Below, piece after piece: positions 8,223 through 17,993 of a DNA stretch of 64,000 nt. Each line of letters starts with the position of its first letter. Positions within the stretch are counted from its first letter, which is position 1. This DNA comes from Gammaproteobacteria bacterium (GTDB lineage Bacteria; Pseudomonadota; Gammaproteobacteria; Steroidobacterales; Woeseiaceae). The stretch lies in the NCBI GenBank assembly GCA_029884165.1, contig JAOUIH010000012.1:1-64000 (forward strand). Direction: 5' to 3'. The translations under genes were made by a program, and so were the position numbers. Below the pieces are notes generated by a model that saw only the letters and a program-made list of their open reading frames with translations, was not told the origin of the DNA and did not search any database.

Positions 8223-9230
8223 TCAGGCGAGGGAATGAGCCGCGATATGGGCCGTCAGTTCGCGGAGAACGGCCGCCGGCTCGCACTCCAGCAGCCAGTG
8301 ACCGGCATCGAGTTCGACATAGCGGTAGTAACCACGGATATAGTCACGCTGCAGCTCGACGGCCCGCCGCCCGGCGGCCGGATCCCGGTTGCCCCAGATG
8401 AATAGCACCGGCTGCTTGACGGGTTCTCGTGGCCAGGGGCTTTGCCGCGTCACCATCGCCCGGTACCAGTTGAGCACTGCCGTCAGGGCGCCGGGTTCCG
8501 CCAGCATGCGACGGTATTCGGCGACGTGCTCCGCCGGCATATGCCGGTACATCACCCGCCGCATCAGCTGGTTGCGGTTGAAGCCCAGCAGCAACTCCGG
8601 CAGGAACGGCAGCCGGAAGAACTGTATGTACCGGCTGCGCCGCCGCTGGTCGGCATCCCGGCGGAGCGCTTCGCCGAATGCCGCCGGGTGCGCGATCGAC
8701 AGGGCAGACCAGGACAGGATCCGATCGGGCCTCGCAATCAGTACGCTCCAGCCGACGGCGGCGCCCCAGTCGTGGCCGGCGAGGTGAAAACGGTCGAAGC
8801 CGAGCGCATCGGCGATGCCGATCACGTCGGCCACCAGTTGCTCCAGCGCATACGCAGCGATGCCTGTGGGCCGCGCGCCCGGGCTGTAGCCGCGCTGGTC
8901 GAAGGCGGCGACCCGGTAGCCGAGCCGGGCCAGCTCGGTCATCACCGGCTGCCAGGAAGCCGAGGTCTGTGGCCAGCCGTGCAGCAGGATCACGCCGTCA
9001 CCGCGTCCGCGCAGGTTTGCCACGCGAGCCCGGAAATCCATTCCGGCGACGCGGATCCTCAGGAGCCCGTCTGGCGAAACCGCCGGATCTGCGAGCAACG
9101 GCAGTGCCGCGCTGGCCGCCGCATGGGCTCGCCCCGGGTCGAGTGACAGTAGCGTGCCGACGAACAGCACGAGCAACGGGATCAGCGCGAGGGCTGCGAC
9201 GGACAGGATGAGCAATTCGAGCCAGTGCAT
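8223..9230 (-). CDS. Alpha/beta hydrolase, epoxide-hydrolase-like, membrane-anchored
   Basis: This 335-residue protein starts with one hydrophobic anchor (LLILSVAALALIPLLVLFVG) followed by a canonical alpha/beta-hydrolase domain. The oxyanion motif is HGWPQ and the nucleophile elbow is GHDWGAAVGW, with Asp instead of Ser. That is the pattern of epoxide hydrolases and haloalkane dehalogenases. A C-terminal acidic residue (WGNRDP) and the His in DAGHWLLE complete the triad. It would hydrolyse an epoxide or similar substrate at the periplasmic face or membrane. It stands alone, convergent with the Usp terminator and divergent from the SirB-like gene. The substrate is unknown. Confidence 0.85.
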   Translation of the reverse strand: MHWLELLILSVAALALIPLLVLFVGTLLSLDPGRAHAAASAALPLLADPAVSPDGLLRIRVAGMDFRARVANLRGRGDGVILLHGWPQTSASWQPVMTELARLGYRVAAFDQRGYSPGARPTGIAAYALEQLVADVIGIADALGFDRFHLAGHDWGAAVGWSVLIARPDRILSWSALSIAHPAAFGEALRRDADQRRRSRYIQFFRLPFLPELLLGFNRNQLMRRVMYRHMPAEHVAEYRRMLAEPGALTAVLNWYRAMVTRQSPWPREPVKQPVLFIWGNRDPAAGRRAVELQRDYIRGYYRYVELDAGHWLLECEPAAVLRELTAHIAAHSLA

Positions 9231-9355
9231 GCAAAACTCCGGCGATTGCCCGGATGATACTTGGCCGGCCGGCCACGGGTGAATAACGACAGGCGCGAAA
9301 GTTTTGCTACCCTGCCTGCGTGGCCGAATGGCGCGGCGGACTATTCTCGACTCAT

Positions 9356-9748
9356 ATGTATACGAGTTTCAAACTGATACACCTGTGCGCGGCGATCCTG
9401 TCGTTCAACGGCTTCGTGCTGCGTGGCTACTGGATGATGACGGATCCGGGACTGCTCGAGCGCAAGTGGGTTCGGATCGTGCCGCACGTGGTCGACGCGA
9501 TTTTTCTTGTTTCCGGCATCGGGCTCATTTACGCGCTGCGCCTGCAGGTCATGCAGAACGGCTGGTTGCTGATGAAATTCGGTGTACTCGTCGCCTACGT
9601 GGTCCTGGGTTCGCTCGCGCTGCGCCGGGGCAAGTCGATCGCTGTCCGCCAGGCCGCGTTCGCGCTCGCCGTGCTGTGCTTTGTTTACATCGTCGGCGTC
9701 GCACTCAGCAAGTCGATGGCAAGCTGGCTGGCATGGCAGTCGATGTAG
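9356..9748 (+). CDS. SirB2-family membrane protein
   Basis: This small inner-membrane protein of 130 residues has four predicted hydrophobic helices. It starts MYTSFKLIHLCAAILSFNGF, close to the usual SirB2 beginning. The family was named after a Salmonella invasion-gene regulator and its biochemical role is not settled. The ATG at 9356 is preferred to the in-frame GTG at 9320 because family members begin at this point. It is a single gene between the divergent hydrolase and the convergent hybrid kinase. Confidence 0.8.
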   Translation: MYTSFKLIHLCAAILSFNGFVLRGYWMMTDPGLLERKWVRIVPHVVDAIFLVSGIGLIYALRLQVMQNGWLLMKFGVLVAYVVLGSLALRRGKSIAVRQAAFALAVLCFVYIVGVALSKSMASWLAWQSM

Positions 9749-9854
9749 CGGCAGACTCGGGCGCCCGCGCCGGGACTTGCAGCGCGCCGCGGTCGTTCCG
9801 GCAGCCTGTCGAAACGCGGCCTGCTGCTGCAGGCGAGTCGTTCACGAAGTCCCG

Positions 9855-11750
9855 CTAGTCCTCGCCGACCGACCCCATCAGCACCGCGTGACGGACCCGC
9901 TTGAGCAGCGTGTCGGTGTTGACAGGCTTGCTCATCAGCGCGCAATTCTCGAGATCGCGCGCAGCGTCAACGACCTTCGAGGTGTCGCCGCTGACGATGA
10001 ACGCCGGGACGCTGAAACCGAACTCGTCCCGGATTTCCTTTACGGCGTCGACGCCGGTCGACCCGTCGATCAGGTGAAAATCCGAAATGACCAGGTCGGG
10101 GGCATGATCCAGGTGCCTGACGATCGCGCGCGCCTCCGTCGCCGACTGTGCGGTCGCGACCCGGTGCCCTTCAGCCTCCAGCAGCAGGCCCCAGGCATTC
10201 GCGACGGCGAAGTCGTCCTCGATCAGGATGATCGTCCCGCTGGCGTCTTCGACCAGGTCTTCGTCATCGAGAATGTCGGCGTCTCCGTCGACCGGCGCCC
10301 TGCCCTCGACCAGCGGCAGGTGCACGGAGAAACATGAACCGTGACCCGGCACCGATTCGACCGTGATCTTGTGACCAAGCAGGTCTGCGAGTCGGCGCAC
10401 GATCGCCAGGCCCAGGCCGAAGCCCTCCTGCTCCGCGCCAGGCGTCTTGCATTGGTGGAATTCCTTGAAAATCGCGTCGAGCTGATCGGCTTCGATACCG
10501 ATTCCCGTATCACGCACGTCGATTCGCAGCTCGCTTCCTGAGGGCACGCAGGACATGCTCACGCTGCCCTTTTGCGTGTACCGAATCGCGTTCGATACGA
10601 AGTTCTGAATGATTTCGCCGAGCAGGTTCGGGTCACTCCTGACCAGGCAATCGCATTCGCAGGATGTGAAAACCAGCCCCTTGTGACTCGCCTGCCGGCC
10701 GAATTCGGCGGACAGCCGATCGACGAGACGCTGTATCGGGAAGTCCTCGAGTTCCGGCTCTACCGCTCCAGCGTCGAGTCGGCTGATGTCCAGCAGCGAA
10801 TTCAGCAGGTTGGTCATCGCGTCCAGTGAATGCTGCTGGCTCTCCAGCATGTCGCGTGCGAGGGGATCCTTGACCGTGCGACGCAGCGCGCCATTCAGAA
10901 GGCTCAGCGCCTGTACCGGCTGGCGGAGGTCGTGACTGGCGGCGGCGAGGAACGCGGTGTTGGCCTTGTTGGCACGTTCCGCCGCCTGCCGCGCCGCGAT
11001 CAGCTCCGCCTCCATCTGCTTGCGCCGCGTGACGTCACGAATGACACTGGATACAAACGTACCTGCCGAGTGCCGCACCGGGCTCAGGCTGATCTCGACG
11101 GGAAATTCGCTACCGTCCTTGCGCCTGCCGAGCAATTCGAGGCCGGCGCCCATCGGTCGCACGTGCGGCGACTCCAGGTAGGCGTCCCGGTGGCCGACAT
11201 GCCGCTCACGAAATCTCGTCGGCAACAACGCCTCGATATCGCTGCCGAGCATTTCCTCGCGGGTGTATCCGAACATTTGTTCGGCCTGGTGGTTGACGAT
11301 CGCGACCTTGCCGTGGTCGTCGACGATAATCATGGCATCCGGCGCCGACTCGAGCAGGTTCCGGAAATAGGTCTCTGACGCGTCTTCCCGGCTGATCTCG
11401 CGCAGCGTGGTCGCTACCACCATCCCCTGGTCCGTTTCCAGCGGCGTCAATGCAATATCGAGCTCGAAAGTTTCCCCGTTTTTCCGCAGGCCGAGCAACA
11501 TCAGGCCCGATATCAGTGGCCTGGCCCTCGGCCTGCGCCCATACGCCTCGCGATGCTTCTGGTGTGCCTTGCGAAATGATTCGGGCATCAGCGTCTCGAC
11601 CGCCTTGCCGATCATCTCGTCGCTTGCATAGCCGAATAGCTCGGCTGCGCTCCGGTTCGCAAACAGGATGGCCCCGGCTTCGTCGACCAGCAGCATCGCG
11701 TCGGCCGAAGAATTGAGAATCTGGCTCGCAATGTCGGCGGTTACTTTCAT
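9855..11750 (-). CDS. PAS-PAS hybrid histidine kinase with receiver domain
   Basis: This soluble sensor kinase of 631 residues shows no membrane helix. Two PAS domains (about residues 5-120 and 125-245) precede a HisKA domain with the HDLRQP-type box (AASHDLRQPVQAL), a HATPase domain (NAIRYT, DTGIGI, GFGLGLAIV) and a C-terminal receiver (VISDFHL phosphoacceptor, MSKPV lysine). The two PAS domains are alike and suggest duplication. The ATG at 11750 is used. The frame stays open to 13250, but that extension reads through two genes and has no PAS-like content. It is a candidate partner for the orphan FixJ-type regulator at 5919. The signal sensed is unknown. Confidence 0.92.
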   Translation of the reverse strand: MKVTADIASQILNSSADAMLLVDEAGAILFANRSAAELFGYASDEMIGKAVETLMPESFRKAHQKHREAYGRRPRARPLISGLMLLGLRKNGETFELDIALTPLETDQGMVVATTLREISREDASETYFRNLLESAPDAMIIVDDHGKVAIVNHQAEQMFGYTREEMLGSDIEALLPTRFRERHVGHRDAYLESPHVRPMGAGLELLGRRKDGSEFPVEISLSPVRHSAGTFVSSVIRDVTRRKQMEAELIAARQAAERANKANTAFLAAASHDLRQPVQALSLLNGALRRTVKDPLARDMLESQQHSLDAMTNLLNSLLDISRLDAGAVEPELEDFPIQRLVDRLSAEFGRQASHKGLVFTSCECDCLVRSDPNLLGEIIQNFVSNAIRYTQKGSVSMSCVPSGSELRIDVRDTGIGIEADQLDAIFKEFHQCKTPGAEQEGFGLGLAIVRRLADLLGHKITVESVPGHGSCFSVHLPLVEGRAPVDGDADILDDEDLVEDASGTIILIEDDFAVANAWGLLLEAEGHRVATAQSATEARAIVRHLDHAPDLVISDFHLIDGSTGVDAVKEIRDEFGFSVPAFIVSGDTSKVVDAARDLENCALMSKPVNTDTLLKRVRHAVLMGSVGED

Positions 11751-11854
11751 TTCTTTCGGTCCTGCATCGTCGGGGCGGGCGGGGCAAGTATATCCCGGCC
11801 GACCCCGGGACTGTCGCTGGCATTGAAGGTTCGGTCGGCCTTGCCCGTCGGTGC

Positions 11855-12664
11855 TTAGAACGCCTGCCCCGCCATGCGGACCGACATCAGCAGCAGGAAC
11901 AGGCCGAACATCACGGCGAGCTGGCGCGCCGTCAGCCGATGGGCGATCGCCGCTCCCAGCGGCGCGGCCAGTACCGTCGTGGGTGCTATCAGCGCGAATC
12001 CCACCAGGTTCACGTAGCCGACGCTGCCGGGCGGCAGCCTCGGATCGCCGTAGCCGCTCAGCATGAAACCGGCAGTGCCGGGCAGCGCAATGACCAGGCC
12101 GAACAGGGCGGCGGTCCCCACGGCACGATGGATCGGCTGGTTGAAAAGTGTCAGCGCGGCGACGGAGAGCGTCCCGCCGCCGATTCCCATCATGCTGGAG
12201 ACCCCGCCTATGCACAGCGGCACGGCGTTGACCGGCCATGCGCGCGGCACGTCCGCCGCCAGGCGACGGTCCTCCAGGGGCAGCAACAGCTTGATTGAAA
12301 TGAGGAATGCAACGGCCGCGAACACCGCCGACAGAACGCTGCTGTCGACCTGCGCCGCGATCCAGGTACCGGCCAGCGAGCCGCCGAGCACGAACGGCGC
12401 CCAGCGCCTGACCAGCGGCACGTCGACGCTGCCTCGCCGGTAATGCGCCCTCGACGAGGCAATCGAGGTCGGGATGATCGTCGCCAGCGAGGTTGCGACC
12501 GCGACATGCATCCGGATCGACGCATCGGTGCCGAGAAACTGCAGGGCCGCGTCCAGCACCGGAACGATGATGATGCCGCCGCCGATGCCGAGCAGGCCAG
12601 CGAGCACGCCGCCCACGGCACCGGTCGCGAGCATGGCGAGCGCGAGCAGCAGCAATTCCGTCAT
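11855..12664 (-). CDS. TauE/SafE-family sulfite/organosulfonate permease
   Basis: This 269-residue integral membrane protein has about eight hydrophobic segments and the glycine-rich GGVLAGLLGIGGG and GGVSSMMGIGGGTLSV repeats typical of the TauE/SafE (DUF81) family. Members export sulfite, sulfoacetate or related anions, or move other small molecules. The gene lies 24 bp downstream of the S-formylglutathione hydrolase gene on the same strand, so the two may be cotranscribed. That pairing does not identify a substrate. Confidence 0.85.
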   Translation of the reverse strand: MTELLLLALAMLATGAVGGVLAGLLGIGGGIIIVPVLDAALQFLGTDASIRMHVAVATSLATIIPTSIASSRAHYRRGSVDVPLVRRWAPFVLGGSLAGTWIAAQVDSSVLSAVFAAVAFLISIKLLLPLEDRRLAADVPRAWPVNAVPLCIGGVSSMMGIGGGTLSVAALTLFNQPIHRAVGTAALFGLVIALPGTAGFMLSGYGDPRLPPGSVGYVNLVGFALIAPTTVLAAPLGAAIAHRLTARQLAVMFGLFLLLMSVRMAGQAF

Positions 12665-12688
12665 GGGCGGCGCCGGCCGTGGGTCGCG

Positions 12689-13540
12689 TCAGGCAGCGAG
12701 CTGCGCTGCATGGCGCCGCAGGTGATCCTCGATGAACGTCGAGATGAAATAGTAGCCATGGTCGTAGCCCGCGTGACGGCGAAATTCCAGCGCCACGCCA
12801 CCCTCCGCGCAGGCCGCCTCGAACCGCTCCGGTTTCAGCTCCCTCTCCAGGAACTGGTCCGCGAGGCCCTGGTCGACCAGGATCGGGTGCCTGGGCAGCC
12901 TGGGCAGGCTGCGTACCAGCTCGGTCGCGTCCCAGGATCTCCACGACGCCGGGTCGGACCCGAGATAGTTGCCGAAAGCCTTGCGGCCCCAGGGGCAGTC
13001 CATCGGGTTGCTGATCGGCGCGAATGCCGAGACAGAGCCGTAGATCTCGGGATGCTTGAGGCCGATCGTCAGGGCGCCGTGGCCTCCCATCGAGTGCCCG
13101 AACATCCCCTGCCTGCTGCGGTCGCCGGGAAACTCGTCGAATACAAGCTGCTGCAACTCGTGCACGATGTAGTCGTACATCCTGTAGTTGCGGCGCCAGG
13201 GCTCCTCCGTGGCATTCAGGTAGAAGCCCGCGGCCAGGCCGAAATCCCACGCACCGTCGGGATCGTCGGGCACATCTTCGCCGCGCGGACTCGTATCCGG
13301 CGCCACGATCATGAGGCCGAGTTCCGCTGCTACGCGCTGCGCCCCGGCCTTGATCATGAAGGTTTCTTCAGTGCAGGTCAGGCCTGCGAGCCAGGTCAGC
13401 ACCGGCACCGGGCCACTGGCCGCCTGCGGTGGCTGGAATACGGCAAAGCGCATATCGCACGCATTGACCGTCGACCGGTGCCGGTAGAAACCCACCGTGC
13501 CGCCAAAACAAGCGTGTTCGCTGATGACCTCGAGCGTCAT
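12689..13540 (-). CDS. fghA: S-formylglutathione hydrolase
   Basis: This 283-residue esterase-D-type hydrolase converts S-formylglutathione to formate and glutathione, the last step of glutathione-dependent formaldehyde detoxification. The nucleophile motif is GHSMGGHGA. The conserved stretches LAGLTCTEETF, DTSPRG and HAGYDHGYYFI (catalytic His) match the family over the whole length. Its usual partner, the class III alcohol dehydrogenase gene adhC, is not in the window. The gene lies 55 bp after fabB on the same strand. Confidence 0.92.
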   Translation of the reverse strand: MTLEVISEHACFGGTVGFYRHRSTVNACDMRFAVFQPPQAASGPVPVLTWLAGLTCTEETFMIKAGAQRVAAELGLMIVAPDTSPRGEDVPDDPDGAWDFGLAAGFYLNATEEPWRRNYRMYDYIVHELQQLVFDEFPGDRSRQGMFGHSMGGHGALTIGLKHPEIYGSVSAFAPISNPMDCPWGRKAFGNYLGSDPASWRSWDATELVRSLPRLPRHPILVDQGLADQFLERELKPERFEAACAEGGVALEFRRHAGYDHGYYFISTFIEDHLRRHAAQLAA

Positions 13541-13595
13541 GTTGTGCTTCTCCGGCGGCTGCGCTCAGCAGGTAGCCCGGCTGCCATGGCGCTCG

Positions 13596-14810
13596 TCAGT
13601 CGATTTTCGCGAAAATCAGCGTCGCGTTCGTGCCGCCGAAACCGAAACTGTTGGTCATGGCGGTGCGAATTCCGGCACGCTCCTCGCATTTCTTCACGAC
13701 CGGCATGTCGCCCAGTTCGGGATCCGGGTCCACGATGTTGATCGACGGCATGATGAAGTCATTTTCGAGCATCAGCAGGCAGTGGATCGCTTCCTGCACC
13801 CCGGTCGCTCCGAGCGAGTGTCCGCACAGCGACTTGCTCGACGAGAACCTCGGAATCCTGTCGCCGAACACGTCGCGTATCGCCTTCAACTCGGTGGTAT
13901 CGCCCACCGGAGTGCTCGTGCCGTGCGTGTTGATGTAGTCCACCGGATCTTTGCAGGTCGCGCGCGCCATCTCCATGCAGCGCACCGCCCCCTCACCGGA
14001 TGGGGCGACCATGTCGTAGCCGTCGGACGTCGCACCATAGCCGACGATTTCGGCATAGATCCTGGCGCCGCGAGCCTTCGCATGCTCCAGTTCCTCGAGC
14101 ACGACCATGCCTCCGCCCGCCGCGATCACGAATCCGTCGCGCTTGCTGTCATACGGCCTGGAGGCCAGCCCCGGCGTATCGTTGTAAGAGGTCGACAACG
14201 CACCCATCGCGTCGAAAAAAGCCGCCAGAGTCCAGTCCTCCTCCTCGCCGCCGCCGGCGAAGACGATGTCCTGCTTGCCCCACTGGATCTGTTCGACACC
14301 TGCGCCGACACAGTGCGCACTCGTGGCGCAGGCCGAGGTAATCGAATAGTTGAGGCCCTTGATGTGGAACGGCGTCGCCAGGCAGGCCGACACCGTGCTG
14401 CTCATCGTGCGCGGCACCATGTAGGGCCCTATTTTGCGTACGCCCTTTTCCCGCGCGATGTCCGCGCTCTTCACGATGTTCGAGCTCGACGCACCGCCGG
14501 ATGACGCAATGATGCCTGTCATCGGGTTGGATACGTCACCGGGCTCGAGTCCCGAGTCTTTGATGGCCTGCTGCATCGAGATGAAGGCAAACGCTGCCGC
14601 ATCGCCCATGAAGCGGCGGGCACGGCGATCGATCAGCGAATCGACATCGATGTCGACGCTGCCGGCGACCTGGCTCCTCAAGCCCATCTCCCTGAAGGTC
14701 TCGTTGGCCCGAATTCCCGAGCGGCCCGCGCGCAGGGAATCGATTACCTCGGCCTTCGAGTTGCCGAGGCAGGACACGACTCCGAGGCCGGTAACGACTA
14801 CGCGACGCAT
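13596..14810 (-). CDS. fabB: Beta-ketoacyl-ACP synthase I
   Basis: This 404-residue condensing enzyme elongates acyl-ACP and is needed to elongate the cis-unsaturated intermediate made by FabA. The Cys-His-His triad is visible as [21 protein letters not shown] and GHSLGATG, and the C-terminus has [12 protein letters not shown]. The length matches E. coli FabB. The gene follows fabA after 9 bp, the usual fabAB operon of gammaproteobacteria and one of the better taxonomic clues in this window. Confidence 0.96.
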   Translation of the reverse strand: MRRVVVTGLGVVSCLGNSKAEVIDSLRAGRSGIRANETFREMGLRSQVAGSVDIDVDSLIDRRARRFMGDAAAFAFISMQQAIKDSGLEPGDVSNPMTGIIASSGGASSSNIVKSADIAREKGVRKIGPYMVPRTMSSTVSACLATPFHIKGLNYSITSACATSAHCVGAGVEQIQWGKQDIVFAGGGEEEDWTLAAFFDAMGALSTSYNDTPGLASRPYDSKRDGFVIAAGGGMVVLEELEHAKARGARIYAEIVGYGATSDGYDMVAPSGEGAVRCMEMARATCKDPVDYINTHGTSTPVGDTTELKAIRDVFGDRIPRFSSSKSLCGHSLGATGVQEAIHCLLMLENDFIMPSINIVDPDPELGDMPVVKKCEERAGIRTAMTNSFGFGGTNATLIFAKID

Positions 14811-14819
14811 TTGTGCTCC

Positions 14820-15377
14820 CTAGAAGTTATCTGTTGACGTAAACAGCCCGACCCGCAGGTCTTCGGCCGTGTAAATCTGCCGGCCGTCGACGGACACGGT
14901 ACCGTCCGCGATCGCCAGCCTCAGCTTCCGCGTGATGACGCGCTTGAAATCGATCTGGTAGGTGACGAGCTTCGCGGTGGGCAGGACCTGCCCGGTGAAC
15001 TTGACCTCGCCGACGCCGAGCGCGCGGCCACGGCCCAGGTGACCGAGCCAGACGAGATAGAAGCCGACGAGCTGCCACAACGCATCAAGACCCAGGCAGC
15101 CCGGCATCACCGGATCACCGGCGAAGTGACATTTGAAAAACCAGAGGTCGGGGTGTATATCCATCTCCGCCGTGATCTGGCCCTTGCCATGCTTGCCGCC
15201 CTCGTTCGTGATCAGCGTGATCCGATCGGTCATCAGCATGTCCGGCAAGGGCAGGCGGCCGCTGTCCTTGTCGAACAGCTCGCCCCTTGCGCAGCGGATC
15301 AGGTCGTCGTAACCGTAGGAATTACGGCGATCCGGCGGCAGGGCAACTTCCCCCGCCTTTATTGTTTTATTGGTCAT
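14820..15377 (-). CDS. fabA: 3-hydroxydecanoyl-ACP dehydratase/isomerase
   Basis: This 185-residue hot-dog enzyme dehydrates 3-hydroxydecanoyl-ACP and isomerises trans-2 to cis-3-decenoyl-ACP, the branch point to unsaturated fatty acids. The active-site block is [19 protein letters not shown] (catalytic His and Asp). The ATG at 15377 has GGAG 5 nt before it. The frame opens earlier, at 15452, but the added residues are Arg/Ala-rich and unlike FabA. It leads the fabAB pair. No FabR-type palindrome is recognisable in the 219 bp upstream (15378-15596), where I see no other feature. Confidence 0.96.
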   Translation of the reverse strand: MTNKTIKAGEVALPPDRRNSYGYDDLIRCARGELFDKDSGRLPLPDMLMTDRITLITNEGGKHGKGQITAEMDIHPDLWFFKCHFAGDPVMPGCLGLDALWQLVGFYLVWLGHLGRGRALGVGEVKFTGQVLPTAKLVTYQIDFKRVITRKLRLAIADGTVSVDGRQIYTAEDLRVGLFTSTDNF

Positions 15378-15596
15378 ACGCGCTCCGGCGCCTGCAAGTT
15401 TCCGGACGGCCTTCCCCGCCGCGCCCCGGGCCCAGGTCCCGGTTCCTGCCACGCAGCGGGGTCCGACACCCCCTTATCAGCGCTTCGTCACCGCAGCCAA
15501 TGCCGGAGTGCGAAGAGCCATTTGTTGGTCCCCAATCTTACCGAACATCGCACGCGCCTGCTCGCCAATCCTGCTTTCGCCGGCTCGGGGTGCGGA

Positions 15597-16664
15597 TCAG
15601 GTGCGGTCGTAATCGAGCGTGATCTCCTCGCTCTCAGGATGCGACTGACACGCGAGGATATAGCCTTGCTCGAGTTCCCAGGGCTCGAGCCCGTAATTGG
15701 TGTCCATGCGTACACTGCCCTCGCGGAGGTGTGTCCTGCAGGTAGCACAGACGCCGCCCTTGCAGGAATACGGCAGGTCTATACCCTGCTCCGCAGCTGC
15801 ATCGACGATTGCGACTCCTTCCGACTGCATCGTGAATGCTTTCCGGTGCCCGTCCATGATCACGGTGACGCGCGTCTGCCTGTCGCTGCTCCCGCGCTCT
15901 GGCGCCGGCGTCCTCGCGCCGGCACGCGCCGTACCGAAGCGCTCCCGGTGGATAATCGCCTGGTCGATCCCGAGTTCCTGTAGCGCCTCGCCGACCTCGT
16001 CGCTCATCGTGCCGGGGCCACAGACGTAAACCTCGCTTGCGCGGCCACCGGCGAAAAACCGCTCCATCAGCTCGCGCACCTTGCCGCGCTCGAGGCGCCC
16101 GGCAAGCACCGGGAATTCCTGCTCCTCCTGCGAAAACAGGAAGACGAGCTGCAGCCTGTCCGGGTATCGATTCTTGAGGCCATACAGATCGTCGATGAAC
16201 ATCGTGCTGCGTTGCGTTCGATTCGCGTAGAACAGCGTAAAGCGACTTTGCGGCTCGGCTGCCAGCGTCGCAGCGATGATCGAAATTATAGGGGTTATAC
16301 CGCTGCCCGCCGCGAACGCGACGCCGGACCTGTCGTCGCCCGGTGTTACGTCGGGGTGAAACTGTCCGAACGGCGGCATCACGCGCAGCGTGTCGTCCGC
16401 CGAGAGGCCGGCGGCGTAATTCGAGAACTGGCCTCCGGGCTGGATCCGTATGCCGATCTGCACGGGCCAGGTGCCTGGCGGCGTGCAGATGCTGTAGGTC
16501 CGGCGAACGCGCTTGCCGCCTATCTCGGCCTCGATGGGCAGGTGCTGGCCCGGCAGGTGCCGAAACTCGTCGCGCAGTTCTTCCGGGACGTCGAGCGCGA
16601 TGCGCACCGAATCGGCGGTCTCTTGTTGAACGCTGGCAATTTTCAGGCTGTGATACTGGCGCAT
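15597..16664 (-). CDS. paaE: Phenylacetyl-CoA epoxidase reductase subunit
   Basis: This 355-residue oxidoreductase passes electrons from NADPH to the PaaABC oxygenase. An N-terminal ferredoxin-reductase module binds FAD (RRTYSICTPPG) and NADPH (AAGSGITPIISI), and a C-terminal plant-type ferredoxin module has the [2Fe-2S] cysteines CKGGVCATC plus a last Cys in ILACQSHP. It is the last gene of paaABCDE, 29 bp after paaD. The next gene downstream on this strand is fabA, so the paa operon ends here. Confidence 0.95.
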   Translation of the reverse strand: MRQYHSLKIASVQQETADSVRIALDVPEELRDEFRHLPGQHLPIEAEIGGKRVRRTYSICTPPGTWPVQIGIRIQPGGQFSNYAAGLSADDTLRVMPPFGQFHPDVTPGDDRSGVAFAAGSGITPIISIIAATLAAEPQSRFTLFYANRTQRSTMFIDDLYGLKNRYPDRLQLVFLFSQEEQEFPVLAGRLERGKVRELMERFFAGGRASEVYVCGPGTMSDEVGEALQELGIDQAIIHRERFGTARAGARTPAPERGSSDRQTRVTVIMDGHRKAFTMQSEGVAIVDAAAEQGIDLPYSCKGGVCATCRTHLREGSVRMDTNYGLEPWELEQGYILACQSHPESEEITLDYDRT

Positions 16665-16693
16665 GAACTGGATGGCCTGCGGCTAGCAACGAT

Positions 16694-17206
16694 TCAGAGG
16701 CATTTGAAGTACTCGAAAGGCTCCAGGCAGGACGCGCAGCGGTACGCGGCCTTGCACGGCGTGGAACCGAACTGGCTGACGAGAGCCGTGTTACCGGACG
16801 CGCAGCGCGGGCAGGACACGCGTGGCGCATCGCCGGACAGGGAGCGCTTGTCCGCCGAGCGATCCGGCGGCGCGATGCCGTATGCGGCGAGCTTGGCCCG
16901 GCCGGCGGCGCTGATCCAGTCTGTCGTCCAGGGAGGCGACAGGCAGCGCCGGACACGGATCGAATTGAGACCACGCTCCTCCAGCGCATCGACAATACTC
17001 TGCTCGATGACGTCCGTCGCCGGGCAGCCGGAATAGGTCGGCGTAACCTCTATCTCGATGCCGTCCGCGCCGGCGTGCACACCACGAACGATACCGAGAT
17101 CCACGACGCTCAGTACCGGGATTTCCGGGTCCGCCACATCCTCGAGCCAGGCCAGGATCTGCGCCTCGAGCCGCTCCTGCCGCGCGTGCTTGCGAATGAC
17201 CATCAT
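16694..17206 (-). CDS. paaD: Phenylacetyl-CoA epoxidase assembly protein
   Basis: This 170-residue protein has an N-terminal MIP18/DUF59 domain (DPEIPVLSVVDLGIVRGV, TPTYSGCPATDVIEQ) and a C-terminal zinc-ribbon-like part with paired cysteines (CPRCASGN and CKAAYRCASC). PaaD is needed for a functional epoxidase, probably by maturing an iron-sulfur or diiron site. The start is one of two adjacent ATGs at 17206 and 17203, one base after the paaC stop. The frame continues upstream to 17500, but that part is antisense-like paaC sequence. Confidence 0.93.
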   Translation of the reverse strand: MMVIRKHARQERLEAQILAWLEDVADPEIPVLSVVDLGIVRGVHAGADGIEIEVTPTYSGCPATDVIEQSIVDALEERGLNSIRVRRCLSPPWTTDWISAAGRAKLAAYGIAPPDRSADKRSLSGDAPRVSCPRCASGNTALVSQFGSTPCKAAYRCASCLEPFEYFKCL

Positions 17207-17207
17207 C

Positions 17208-17993
17208 TCACCATGCTGCGCCCGGGTAGGCGCGCTGCATGAACTGCAGCTCGGCCAGGAGGTAGCCCATGTGCTCGGTATGCACACCGCGGCGGCCGCC
17301 GCCCGGCTTCCAGCCGTCGACCGGGACCCGCAGCCCGGCATCGGCAAACACGAACTCGAGGCTCCTCCGCCATTCGCCCCGCAGAGCGTCGAGGTCGGGT
17401 CCGCCCCAGGACACTCGCATCGCGTCGTCGATCGCGTCGCCGTCGAACAGCTCACTGGTATACGGCCACAACCGCTCCACCGACTCCGCGACGCGGGCAT
17501 GGCTCAGGTCCGTGCCGTCGCCCAGGCGGACGAACCATTGCGTGCTGTGCCGGAGGTGATAACGAACCTCCTTGACGACTCGCGTCGCGATGCTTGCCAG
17601 GCGCTCGTCGCTGCACTGTGCGAACGCCGCGAGCTGCAGCACGTAGAAGGCCTGGAACAGCAGCTGCCGGACGACCGTGTCGCCGAAATGGCCGTTCGGC
17701 TGCTCCAGCAGCAAGAAGTTCTGGAACTCGTGGGCATCGCGCAGGAAGGCAAAATCGTCCTCGCTCCGCCCCTGCCCTTCGAGCTCCCCCGCGTAGCTGT
17801 AGAACATGCGCGCCTGGCCGATGTAGTCGAGCGCGAAATTGGCGTTCGCCAGCTCTTCCTCGAGCTCCGGCCCATGGGCCACGAGTTCCGTCAGTCGCTG
17901 CCCGAGGACCAGCGCGTTGTCGCCGAGACGCCTGACGCAGGCCAGCAAAACCGCAGCGTCGTCGCCCCCAGATTCAGATGTTTTCGACGCCAT
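17208..17993 (-). CDS. paaC: Phenylacetyl-CoA epoxidase structural subunit
   Basis: This 261-residue ferritin-like subunit pairs with PaaA in the 1,2-phenylacetyl-CoA epoxidase. Recognisable stretches are LGDNALVLGQRLTELVAHGP, NFALDYIGQARMFYSYAGEL and VKEVRYHLRHSTQWFVRLGDG. PaaC keeps the helical bundle but is the non-catalytic partner. Its 5' end overlaps the end of paaB by 20 bp, and paaD starts one base after its stop. Both features point to tight translational coupling in the complex. Confidence 0.95.
   Translation of the reverse strand: MASKTSESGGDDAAVLLACVRRLGDNALVLGQRLTELVAHGPELEEELANANFALDYIGQARMFYSYAGELEGQGRSEDDFAFLRDAHEFQNFLLLEQPNGHFGDTVVRQLLFQAFYVLQLAAFAQCSDERLASIATRVVKEVRYHLRHSTQWFVRLGDGTDLSHARVAESVERLWPYTSELFDGDAIDDAMRVSWGGPDLDALRGEWRRSLEFVFADAGLRVPVDGWKPGGGRRGVHTEHMGYLLAELQFMQRAYPGAAW

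Noticed and set aside
9749-9854. Possible small gene or RNA between SirB-like and hybrid kinase genes
   Set aside because: Only 106 bp, no ribosome-binding site with an open frame and no stable hairpin-plus-T signature.
11751-13250. Upstream extension of the hybrid kinase reading frame to 1131 codons
   Set aside because: It runs out of frame across the TauE and fghA genes, has Arg/Ala-rich content with no PAS-like pattern, and MKVTADIASQ at 11750 is a natural domain start.
15378-15596. FabR-type operator upstream of fabA
   Set aside because: No palindrome resembling the FabR consensus could be found in these 219 bp.
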